40,784 bases of DNA from Actinomycetes bacterium (lineage in GTDB: Bacteria > Actinomycetota > Thermoleophilia > BMS3ABIN01): contig JAJYIM010000018.1 of the NCBI GenBank assembly GCA_021790115.1, forward strand, positions 1 through 40,784, written 5' to 3'. Below, piece after piece: positions 33,637 through 40,784 of the stretch (position 1 is its first letter; every line of letters starts with the position of its first letter). Position numbers and translations under genes: made by a program. The notes beneath the pieces are model-generated. The model did not search any database, was not told the DNA's origin, and was given only the letters and a program-made list of their open reading frames with translations.

Positions 33637-33978
33637 ATGCACGAGTACGCCGTTACCGAAAGCATTCTGGGCATCGTTCTGGACGAGGCCGCCAAGGCCG
33701 GCGCCAGCAGCGTTGAAGCAGTCACAGTTGTGCTGGGCGAGCTTTCGACCATCGTTGATAAATCGATAGGGTTTTATTTCGAGGCGCTTTCCCGGGGCAC
33801 GATCGCCGAGGGCGCCAGCCTGGTGTTTGACAGGGTTCAGGCAAGCGCCCTCTGTCTGGACTGCGGCAACTGCTTTAGGCCGCGCCATGCTTTTTTTGCC
33901 TGCCCCGGCTGCGGCTCGCTGGCGTTCCAGCTGGAAGCGGGGCAGGAGGCGTACGTGGAAAGCATAGAAGCAACTTAA
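33637..33978 (+). CDS. hypA: Hydrogenase nickel-insertion protein HypA
   Basis: This 113-residue nickel metallochaperone has the Ni-binding N-terminus MHEYAVTESI (His2) and a zinc site formed by CLDCGNC and CPGCGS. It works with HypB to load nickel into the large subunit. It lies 9 bp after the protease gene. Confidence 0.97.
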   Translation: MHEYAVTESILGIVLDEAAKAGASSVEAVTVVLGELSTIVDKSIGFYFEALSRGTIAEGASLVFDRVQASALCLDCGNCFRPRHAFFACPGCGSLAFQLEAGQEAYVESIEAT

Positions 33979-34017
33979 GCTTTTGTTTTCCCGGCGCCCA
34001 TCAAAATTTTGACATTG

Positions 34018-34040
34018 CTAAGAATCTACCTCAAAAAAAC
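34018..34040. repeat. Solo end of the MITE-like element (copy B)
   Basis: CTAAGAATCTACCTCAAAAA matches one terminal repeat of copies A and F, without an interior or a second end. It occupies the bases where the hypB ribosome-binding site would be; no Shine-Dalgarno sequence is visible there. Confidence 0.6.
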
Positions 34041-34043
34041 AGA

Positions 34044-34697
34044 ATGAAAATCGAAATCAAGAAGGATATCCTCGCATCGAACGCGTCTGTGGCGGCGCAG
34101 AACCGGGAGCGGCTTCGCCGGCACAGTGTCTGCATGGTCAATATGATGGCTTCACCCGGGGCCGGCAAGACGAGCGCCATCGTCAAGGCCATCGAGGGCG
34201 TGGCCGGGCTGAGAATGGCGGTAATTGAGGGCGACATCGCCTCGGAGATTGACTCGGTCCTCATCGAAGCCATGGGCGTTACGGCGCTGCAGATTAACAC
34301 AGGCGGTTCGTGCCATCTGACGGCGACGATGATCACGTCCGCCCTTAACTATCTGGACCTCGGCAGCCTGGACCTTATCATTATCGAGAATGTGGGCAAC
34401 CTCGTCTGTCCCGCAGAATTCGACCTGGGTGAAACAGCGCGGGTGATGATCGCCAGCGTCGCCGAGGGGCATGACAAACCGTACAAGTATCCACTCATGT
34501 TCCGGGAGGTCGATGCCATCCTGGTCAACAAGGTTGACCTGCTCCCTCTCTGTGACTTTGACCTGGCCCATTTTCATCAGGCGGTGGCCGGGCTTAACCC
34601 GGCCGCGGCCGTACTAGAGCTGTCATGCCGGGACGGCCTGGGCGCCGACCGCTGGTGTGACTGGCTAAGGTCGGCAACCGCGCAAGTGGCGGGCTGA
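34044..34697 (+). CDS. hypB: Hydrogenase nickel-incorporation GTPase HypB
   Basis: This 217-residue GTPase drives nickel delivery with HypA. Its P-loop is MASPGAGKTSAIVKAI, then VIEGDIASEID, the GTPase-associated INTGGSCHLTATMI, IIENVGNLVCPAEFDLGE, and NKVDLLP for guanine recognition. It lacks the His-rich nickel-storing N-terminus found in some homologues. The start has no evident ribosome-binding site because a repeat remnant lies immediately upstream. Confidence 0.96.
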   Translation: MKIEIKKDILASNASVAAQNRERLRRHSVCMVNMMASPGAGKTSAIVKAIEGVAGLRMAVIEGDIASEIDSVLIEAMGVTALQINTGGSCHLTATMITSALNYLDLGSLDLIIIENVGNLVCPAEFDLGETARVMIASVAEGHDKPYKYPLMFREVDAILVNKVDLLPLCDFDLAHFHQAVAGLNPAAAVLELSCRDGLGADRWCDWLRSATAQVAG

Positions 34698-34733
34698 CCT
34701 GTTTCAGGGGCCTGACATGCAGGACCAACCCTT

Positions 34734-37097
34734 ATGCCCGACTCCGAAAAGCTGACAGCCGCCGCCACCCGCACGCTCATCACAGTGACCGGCGTTGTCC
34801 AGGGCGTTGGTTTCCGCCCCTTTGTGTTCCGGGAGGCGGCCGCGCGCGGCCTGACCGGGCGCGTCATCAATACCTCGGCAGGCGTGGAGATCGATCTCGA
34901 AGGCCCCGCCACAGAGATTGACTCATTCATCCGCACGTTGGCGGACGCGCCGCCGCCCCGCGCGGTCATCATAAACATTGACAGGGTTGCTGCCGCGCCG
35001 GTCGGCTACGACCGCTTCCGGATTGGAACCTCGGTGGCCGCCCGCGGCCGGCGCCGGCTTGTCAGCCCGGACAGCTCTACCTGCGACGAGTGCCTGACGG
35101 AACTTTTTGATCCGCATGACCGGCGCTATCGCTACCCGTTTATCAACTGCACCAACTGCGGGCCCAGGTTCACGATCATCGAGGCGCTGCCTTACGACCG
35201 GCCGCTGACCACAATGAGGAAGTTTGACATGTGTCCTGAGTGCCACGCGGAATACGAGGACCCCGGCAACCGGCGGTTTCATGCCGAGCCAAACGCCTGC
35301 CCAGCCTGCGGACCCAGCCTGTGGCTGGCCGACGCGGCCGGCATGATGCTTCCTACGGATGATCCGGTCAAGGCGGCAGCGGCCGCTTTGAGCCAGGGGA
35401 AAATTGTGGCGCTCAAAGGGCTCGGCGGCTTCCAGCTGGCCTGCCTGGCGACCAGCGCGGCGGTTGTTAGCAACCTGAGGCAGCGCAAGCGCCGTGAGCA
35501 TAAACCGTTTGCGGTTATGACCCCGTCACCGGAAGAAGCGGCGCTCAACTGCCGCATCTCGCCCGCAGAGAAGCGCCTGCTTTTGTCCGTGGAGCGGCCG
35601 ATTGTTCTCCTGGACAGGCTGGACGGAGGCAATATTGTCCCGGATGTCGCTCCCGGACTGGACCGGCTGGGGATGATGCTGCCCTGTGCGCCGCTGCATT
35701 TCCTGCTGATGGACTCGGTTGGGGAGCCGCTGGTAATGACGAGCGGCAACCTGTCTGAGGAACCGATCTGCCGGACAAACAGCGAAGCGATTGCCCGGCT
35801 CGCCGGAATTGCGGATCTGTTTTTGCTCCATGACCGCGGCATTGTGTCAACATATGACGATAGCGTCGTGGCGGCCGATCACCGTGGCCGGCAGATGATG
35901 CTCAGGCGCGCGCGTGGCTTCGCGCCGTTGCCGGTAAAACTGCCGGACAGCCCCCTGGGTGGAACCGGATTGAACCCGGTGCTGGCCGCCGGCGGTGAGT
36001 TGAAAAGCTCCTTTTGCCTTGCCCGCGGCCCGGACGCCTTTGTCTCGCAACACATCGGCGACCTGGAAAACGCCGAGACGCTGGCGCACTACCAGAGGAC
36101 CGGGGAGCTTTACGAAAGGCTCTTTGCCATCCAGCCCAGGCGGCTTGCCTGCGACAAGCATCCCGGTTATCTGTCCTCTGCCTTGGCTCTGGAACGGGGC
36201 AAAGAAAGCAAGGAACAGGTCCTGCGCATTCAGCACCACCAGGCCCATGTAGCTTCCTGCCTGGCTGAGAACGGGTTTACTGGTGCCGCCGTCGGCGCTG
36301 CATTCGACGGCACGGGCCTCGGTGACGACGGCGCCATCTGGGGAGGCGAATTCTTTGCAGGCAGCCTCGTGGCCGGATTTGCCCGCGCTGCCCACCTCGA
36401 GTACTTCCCTCTGCTGGGCGGCGAGGCGGCCATCCGTGAGCCCTGGCGCACGGCGCTGTCGCTTGCCTGGCGGCACGCGACGGGCGAGATTGATTTTATC
36501 GCCGGGCTGCTGGACATCGCCGAGGAGAAAAAGCAACTGCTCGTGCGCCAGCTAAGCAGCGGTCTTAACTGCCCCGCATCTTCAAGCTGCGGCCGCCTGT
36601 TCGACGCCGTGGCAGCGATGGCTCTGGGCCGCCGCTACGTTTCTTACGAAGCTCAGGCGGCGCTGGAGTTGGAAACGGCGGCCACGCGCTGGCTGCGGCG
36701 TAAGCCCGCCCCTGCGGCTCTGCAATCTTACCGGTTTTCACTCAGCCAAAAGAGCGATCCGTGGACTGTCTCACCCTCAGATGCGGTCAGGGAGATAATT
36801 GCCAGCGTCAAAGCAGGAGAAGATCCTGCGCGAATCGCCGCCCGTTTCCACAAGGGCCTGGCAGAAGTTATAGTAAGTACATGCACTGAACTGGCGTTGC
36901 GTCTCTACCTGGAAGTGGTAGCCTTAAGCGGCGGCGTGTGGCAAAACAGGCTGCTCCTGGCGCTGGTTGAGGACGGTCTGGAGAAGGAAGGACTTACGGT
37001 AATCACCCAGCGGATGCTCCCCGCCAATGACGGCGGGCTGTCCCTGGGGCAGGCCGCCATTTCCCTGTTTGCAGCTGAAAATGCCCAAAATTGTTGA
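34734..37097 (+). CDS. hypF: Carbamoyltransferase HypF
   Basis: This 787-residue enzyme makes the thiocarbamate on HypE from carbamoyl phosphate for the cyanide ligands. Domains in order: acylphosphatase (about 12-100; GVVQGVGFRPFVFREA), two zinc fingers (CDEC with NCTNCGPRF; CPEC with ACPACGP, about 110-190), a YrdC-like domain (about 200-390; KIVALKGLGGFQLAC), and a Kae1-like carbamoyltransferase domain (about 400-787; HHQAHVASCLAENG, FDGTGLGDDGAIWGGE, LSGGVWQNRLL). Length and motifs are normal. Confidence 0.97.
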   Translation: MPDSEKLTAAATRTLITVTGVVQGVGFRPFVFREAAARGLTGRVINTSAGVEIDLEGPATEIDSFIRTLADAPPPRAVIINIDRVAAAPVGYDRFRIGTSVAARGRRRLVSPDSSTCDECLTELFDPHDRRYRYPFINCTNCGPRFTIIEALPYDRPLTTMRKFDMCPECHAEYEDPGNRRFHAEPNACPACGPSLWLADAAGMMLPTDDPVKAAAAALSQGKIVALKGLGGFQLACLATSAAVVSNLRQRKRREHKPFAVMTPSPEEAALNCRISPAEKRLLLSVERPIVLLDRLDGGNIVPDVAPGLDRLGMMLPCAPLHFLLMDSVGEPLVMTSGNLSEEPICRTNSEAIARLAGIADLFLLHDRGIVSTYDDSVVAADHRGRQMMLRRARGFAPLPVKLPDSPLGGTGLNPVLAAGGELKSSFCLARGPDAFVSQHIGDLENAETLAHYQRTGELYERLFAIQPRRLACDKHPGYLSSALALERGKESKEQVLRIQHHQAHVASCLAENGFTGAAVGAAFDGTGLGDDGAIWGGEFFAGSLVAGFARAAHLEYFPLLGGEAAIREPWRTALSLAWRHATGEIDFIAGLLDIAEEKKQLLVRQLSSGLNCPASSSCGRLFDAVAAMALGRRYVSYEAQAALELETAATRWLRRKPAPAALQSYRFSLSQKSDPWTVSPSDAVREIIASVKAGEDPARIAARFHKGLAEVIVSTCTELALRLYLEVVALSGGVWQNRLLLALVEDGLEKEGLTVITQRMLPANDGGLSLGQAAISLFAAENAQNC

Positions 37098-37184
37098 AAA
37101 AGTGTCGCGGTGAAGGGTGGCTTTACGGCTTTACTTAAAAAGCGGCTTGGTTCGCGAGCCGGGAATCTTGAACCAGGGGTTGTC

Positions 37185-37418
37185 ATGTGCCTCGCTGTGC
37201 CAGCAAAAATCATAGAGATTGAAAACCAAATGGCCATTGTGGAAATTGGCGGGCTGAAGAAGCAGGCATCGACCATCCTGCTGCCCGGGGCGGCCGCCGG
37301 CGATTACGTTTTGCTCCACGCCGGATTTGCCATCGCCCGCGTCGACGAGGACGACGCGCTGAAGACGCTGGCGCTGTTTGAAGAGATAGCCGCGGCCGGG
37401 GAAGCTGCCGATGACTGA
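37185..37418 (+). CDS. hypC: Hydrogenase assembly chaperone HypC
   Basis: ATG 37185 gives 77 residues beginning MCLAVPAKI, where Cys2 is the iron and large-subunit contact essential in the family. The longer frame from 37110 would bury this Cys and is rejected. The C-terminus overlaps hypD by 8 bp. Confidence 0.96.
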   Translation: MCLAVPAKIIEIENQMAIVEIGGLKKQASTILLPGAAAGDYVLLHAGFAIARVDEDDALKTLALFEEIAAAGEAADD

Positions 37419-38508
37419 TCCCCAGCCGCTTGCCTTTCTGGACGAGTTCCGCTCGCCGCGCCACGTCCGCGGGCAGCTGAAGAAGTTGACCACCAGACAA
37501 GAGCGCCGGACGCGGATCATGGAGGTCTGCGGCACACACACGATGGCCGTCTCGCGCCACGGCATCCGGCAGGCGGTGCCTGACTGGCTTACACTGATCT
37601 CGGGCCCCGGCTGCCCGGTCTGTGTCACCGCCAACCGCGACATCGACACTTTCATCGAGATGGCGATGCTGCCGGGTGTTATTGCAGCAACCTTTGGCGA
37701 CATGCTCAAGGTGCCTGGCACGCGGTTCGGCCTTGCGGAGGCGCGCAGCCGGGGAGCTCAGGTGCAGATCGTCTACTCGACCCTGGACGCCCTCAGGCTC
37801 GCCCGTGAGAATCCCGATAAAAACGTTATTTTCTTCGGCGTCGGCTTTGAGACCACAGCGCCGACCGTGGCAGCGGCAATTCACGAGGCCCGCCTGACCG
37901 GCACGAACAACTTTTTCGTTTTTTCGGTCCACAAGCTCGTTCCCCCGGCGCTCGAGGCTCTTTGCCGGCTGCCGGAACTGGCCGTCGACGCCTTTCTCTG
38001 TCCGGGCCATGTCTCAGCGGTCATCGGTCCCCATGCCTACCAGCCGCTGGCAGAACAGCACATTCCTTGCGTCATATCCGGCTTCGAGCCGCTTGACATC
38101 ATGCATTCGCTGAACATGATCCTTGATCAGCTTGAGAACGGCGAGGCGAAGGTCGAGGTGCAGTACTCGCGCGGCGTGCGCGCCGGCGGCAACCCGGCTG
38201 CGCTTGAGATGATGGATGCGGTATTTCAGCCCTGCGCCGCCGAGTGGCGGGGGCTGGGGACGATACCGGGCAGCGGCCTGACTCTGCGCGAGGGCTTCGC
38301 CGCCCACGACGCTCTTCAGCGGTTCCGCGTCGATGCCTCGTACTCGCGGGAGCCGTCCGGCTGCATCTGCGGCGCCATTCTGACGGGAAGCAAGCTTCCT
38401 ACCGACTGCCGGCTGTTCGCGGATGTTTGCCATCCGGACCACCCCGTTGGACCCTGCATGGTCTCTTCTGAGGGCACCTGCGCCGCCTATTATCATTATG
38501 AAATTTGA
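37411..38508 (+). CDS. hypD: Hydrogenase formation protein HypD
   Basis: This 365-residue iron-sulfur scaffold, with HypC, assembles Fe(CN)2CO. RIMEVCGTHTMAV, SGPGCPVCVT, and GVGFETTAPT are the family motifs. The C-terminal cysteine cluster (SGCICG, DCRLF, VCHP, GPCMVSSEGTCAAYYHY) binds a [4Fe-4S] cluster. It overlaps hypC. Confidence 0.97.
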   Translation: MTDPQPLAFLDEFRSPRHVRGQLKKLTTRQERRTRIMEVCGTHTMAVSRHGIRQAVPDWLTLISGPGCPVCVTANRDIDTFIEMAMLPGVIAATFGDMLKVPGTRFGLAEARSRGAQVQIVYSTLDALRLARENPDKNVIFFGVGFETTAPTVAAAIHEARLTGTNNFFVFSVHKLVPPALEALCRLPELAVDAFLCPGHVSAVIGPHAYQPLAEQHIPCVISGFEPLDIMHSLNMILDQLENGEAKVEVQYSRGVRAGGNPAALEMMDAVFQPCAAEWRGLGTIPGSGLTLREGFAAHDALQRFRVDASYSREPSGCICGAILTGSKLPTDCRLFADVCHPDHPVGPCMVSSEGTCAAYYHYEI

Positions 38509-38514
38509 ACACGG

Positions 38515-38543
38515 CCTTAGAGCCTATCGAAATAGGCTCTTAG
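38515..38543. repeat. Compact palindrome related to the MITE-like ends (copy E)
   Basis: TTAGAGCCTAT-CGAA-ATAGGCTCTTA is an 11-bp hairpin, one mismatch apart, between hypD and hypE. The arms resemble the ends of copy C (TTAAGAGCCTA). It has no interior. It could affect mRNA processing between the two genes. Confidence 0.6.
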
Positions 38544-38599
38544 CAGATAAACACAATGGCAATTTGTCCATGTCTGCCGGTTGACTCCCTGTTTCAACT

Positions 38600-39634
38600 A
38601 TGACCAACAGCTCCGGAAAAATCCAGATGGCGCACGGCACCGGCGGCAGGCTCACCCGCGATCTGGTCGCGGCGGTATTTGGAAAAAAATTCAGCAATGT
38701 CATCCTCGACAGGATGGATGACGCCGCTATGCTTGAGCTTGAGGGACGGTTTGCCTTCACCACGGACGGGCACGTGGTGTCCCCCATCTTCTTTCCCGGC
38801 GGCGATATCGGCCGCCTGTCAATCACGGGCACTGTCAACGACCTGGCGATGATGGGAGCAACGCCGCTTTACATCTCGGCAGGCTTCATCATTGAGGAAG
38901 GGATGCCGCTGGCAGATCTCGAGCGGCTGGCGCTCTCGATGCGGGAGGCCGCCGGCGAGGCCGGAGTGCAGGTGGTTGCCGGCGACACCAAAGTTGTGGA
39001 GAAGGGAGCAGCCGACAGGATTTTTGTCAACACCAGCGGCATCGGCCTGATTCCGCCCGGCGTGCACATCTCGGGAGCCGGCGCCCGGCCGGGAGACGTG
39101 GTCATCTTGAGCGGCCCCATTGGCGATCACGGCATTGCCATCATCAGCCAGCGCCAAGGAATGGATTTTGACGTGGAGATAAAAAGTGATTGTGCACCGC
39201 TGGGAGGACTTGTCCGGAGGATGCTGGATGCCTCCCCTCGCCTCAACGTTCTGCGCGACCCGACCCGAGGCGGCTTGGCCGCGTCGCTGAACGAGATCGC
39301 CGCTGCCTCCCGGGTGTCGGTCGAGATCGATGAAAGCAGGGTGCCGATGCGGGCGGCAGTGCGCGCTGCCTGCGAGCTTTTGGGGCTCGACCCGCTGATG
39401 CTGGCCAATGAAGGGAAACTGGTGGCTTTCGTGGCCGCCCAGGACGCCGGCCGCGTGCTGGAGGCCATGCGCGGCAGCCCTTTGGGCGCCGAAGCGGCAA
39501 TCATCGGCAACGTGCTTGGGGCAGAAGATCCTCACCTGCCGAGCGGACGCCCCTGTGTCTGTGCCCGCACTGTGATGGGAAGCCGGCGAATAATCCAGAT
39601 GCCCTCCGGTGAGCATCTGCCCCGGATTTGCTAG
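38600..39634 (+). CDS. hypE: Hydrogenase expression/formation protein HypE
   Basis: This 344-residue ATP-dependent dehydratase converts the carbamoylated C-terminal Cys to thiocyanate, the cyanide donor. AHGTGGRLTRDLVAAVF, FTTDGHVVSPIFFPGGDIG, DRIFVNTSGIG, ILSGPIGDHGIAI and RDPTRGGLAASLNEIA are present, and the protein ends with the obligatory PRIC. The start lacks a clear ribosome-binding site and follows a palindromic repeat. Confidence 0.97.
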   Translation: MTNSSGKIQMAHGTGGRLTRDLVAAVFGKKFSNVILDRMDDAAMLELEGRFAFTTDGHVVSPIFFPGGDIGRLSITGTVNDLAMMGATPLYISAGFIIEEGMPLADLERLALSMREAAGEAGVQVVAGDTKVVEKGAADRIFVNTSGIGLIPPGVHISGAGARPGDVVILSGPIGDHGIAIISQRQGMDFDVEIKSDCAPLGGLVRRMLDASPRLNVLRDPTRGGLAASLNEIAAASRVSVEIDESRVPMRAAVRAACELLGLDPLMLANEGKLVAFVAAQDAGRVLEAMRGSPLGAEAAIIGNVLGAEDPHLPSGRPCVCARTVMGSRRIIQMPSGEHLPRIC

Positions 39635-39645
39635 CCGCTTAATAC

Positions 39646-39705
39646 TTAGAACCTATCTCAAAAAGCATATTCTGCTGCGAGCAGCCTTTTGAGATAGATT
39701 CTTAA
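39646..39705. repeat. MITE-like inverted-repeat element, copy F
   Basis: TTAGAACCTATCTCAAAAAG and CTTTTGAGATAGATTCTTAA bound a 60-bp element, with the interior GCATATTCTGCTGC shared with copies A and D. It lies between convergent hypE and the HtrA gene, where the hairpin could also act as a bidirectional terminator. Its end touches the htrA stop codon. Confidence 0.8.
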
Positions 39706-40775
39706 GGCGCGTTTGCCAGCGTTATCTTAACAGTGATTTTTTTGCCGCCGCGCTGAACGTCCATATTCAAAGTGTCGCCGGGCTTGTGCGAATTTAAAAT
39801 TTCCGCCAGGTCGGAATCACTGGCCAGCACTTTGCCGTCAGCCGCCGTGATAACGTCGCGGGGTTTTAAGCCGTTATCGGCAGCCGCCGGCGAACCTGAA
39901 GCCACATCGACCACCAGCACGCCCTGGTTGACTGCTATTCCTAGCTGTGATGCTGTCAGTGGATCAAGCGGCTCATACGTAATCCCAATGTAAGGATGCA
40001 CGACCTTTCCCGTGCTGATTAACTGCTGGGCAATCTGGCTGGCGGTGTTGATGGAAATGGCAAAACCGATGCCCTCCACCTGCCCGCCGGTTTGCGAATC
40101 GCCGGCAACAAGCGTGTTCAGGCCCACCACTTGGCCACTTAAATTGACCAGCGGCCCGCCGGAGTTGCCCGGATTTATCGCTGCGTCGGTCTGGATGACG
40201 TTGAACAGGTACGGCCCTTGAGTTGAGCTGCTGCTGACGGTGCTGGCGGGCCCCTGGACTGTCCGCCCCAGGGCGCTAATCACCCCGGCTGTGACTGTCG
40301 GGCCGCCGGGCAAAGCCAGGGCATTGCCAATCGCCACTACCCACTCCCCCACCTGAAGCTTGGTTGCGTCGCCGCTAATCTGAACAACAGCAACATCAGT
40401 GCGTGTGTCTCCCCCGACTGTCTTTCCATCAAATGAGCGCCCATCAGGCAAGGTCACCAGCAGTTTTTGCGCCCCTTCGACGACATGGTTATTGGTAATG
40501 ACGTGGCCGGCCGAGTCAAAGATGACACCCGAGCCCACCCCTGTTGACACAGTAAAAGGCTGATTGAACTGGCCGGAAGCCTGCTGCTCATTGGTGATCT
40601 GGACAACAGCCGGTTTGACTTTCTGCGCTACTTGTGTGACAGCGCTCGTGAATCCGCCCCGTGGGACGGCTAGCTGGGCAGCGGCCGGCGCAGCGCTTGT
40701 TGTTACGGTAACGGTGCCGATTTGGCCGGAGCCGCAGCCCGCCACGGCCGCTAGAAAAATAGCCAGAATGCCCAT
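39702..40775 (-). CDS. HtrA/DegP-type serine protease, lipoprotein
   Basis: The protein of 357 residues starts with a lipoprotein signal (LAAVAGCGSG) and has a trypsin-like domain. The triad is visible: His in ITNNHVVEG, Asp in RTDVAVVQI, and Ser in NPGNSGGPLVN. One PDZ domain follows (about 270-355; HPYIGITYEPL, GVLVVDVASGSPAA, GLKPRDVITAADG). It would degrade or refold damaged proteins outside the cytoplasmic membrane. The window ends 9 bp upstream of ATG 40775, so a longer N-terminus cannot be excluded. Confidence 0.93.
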   Translation of the reverse strand: MGILAIFLAAVAGCGSGQIGTVTVTTSAAPAAAQLAVPRGGFTSAVTQVAQKVKPAVVQITNEQQASGQFNQPFTVSTGVGSGVIFDSAGHVITNNHVVEGAQKLLVTLPDGRSFDGKTVGGDTRTDVAVVQISGDATKLQVGEWVVAIGNALALPGGPTVTAGVISALGRTVQGPASTVSSSSTQGPYLFNVIQTDAAINPGNSGGPLVNLSGQVVGLNTLVAGDSQTGGQVEGIGFAISINTASQIAQQLISTGKVVHPYIGITYEPLDPLTASQLGIAVNQGVLVVDVASGSPAAADNGLKPRDVITAADGKVLASDSDLAEILNSHKPGDTLNMDVQRGGKKITVKITLANAP

Positions 40776-40784
40776 AAAGGCAGG

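Overview
The window looks like a piece of an anaerobic, GC-rich, selenocysteine-using bacterium. The chromosomal backbone (hflX, LL-diaminopimelate aminotransferase, dapF, miaA, AmmeMemoRadiSam A and B, miaB, rny, recA, thpR, cinA, pgsA, rodZ) combines the miaA-dapF-hflX block typical of Actinobacteria with the rodZ-pgsA-cinA-recA-rny order shared with Firmicutes. A deep-branching anaerobic actinobacterial lineage is my best guess, at low confidence. No 16S rRNA or ribosomal protein is present to settle it.

Layout. (1) 1-1965, minus: a large secreted rhodanese-like protein with FN3 and repeated Ig-like domains, running off the left edge. (2) 2.2-11.8 kb: an accessory island of sulfur/redox genes (two SQR-like flavoproteins, a DsrE protein, an ArsR-rhodanese fusion, three further ArsR regulators, two methyltransferases, a CopD-like membrane protein, a J-domain protein, small Cys-rich and Met-rich proteins). 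It contains pseudogene remnants and palindromic repeats. (3) 11.8-12.9 kb: a decapitated large serine recombinase ending in a tRNA-Pro(GGG) gene. (4) 13.0-15.4 kb: dUTPase, a ferritin-like protein and half of an MFS transporter. (5) 15.4-29.1 kb, minus: the housekeeping block. (6) 29.4-39.6 kb, plus: a complete group 1 [NiFeSe] hydrogenase operon (small and large subunits, cytochrome b, protease, hypA-B-F-C-D-E), preceded by a strong promoter and an attenuator-like leader. (7) 39.7-40.8 kb, minus: an HtrA-type lipoprotein protease.

The main result is three selenoproteins whose in-frame TGA codons would make an ordinary gene caller truncate them. They are the hydrogenase large subunit (DP-U-xx-C, Sec519), a thioredoxin-like domain with a U-x-x-C motif fused to an SQR-like flavoprotein (Sec41 of 545), and an ArsR/SmtB-family regulator (Sec73 of 101). 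In each case a 6-7 bp perfect hairpin follows the TGA, with its apical loop starting 18-20 nt downstream and a G in the first two loop positions, which fits the published bacterial SECIS consensus. The hydrogenase case is essentially certain. The flavoprotein fusion is strongly supported. The regulator is the most surprising: without selenium it would end before its C-terminal helix, which suggests a selenium-dependent switch.

The window also holds a family of small inverted-repeat (MITE-like) elements, mostly between genes from 21 to 39.7 kb, and a second palindromic family built on GGATGCTGGA.
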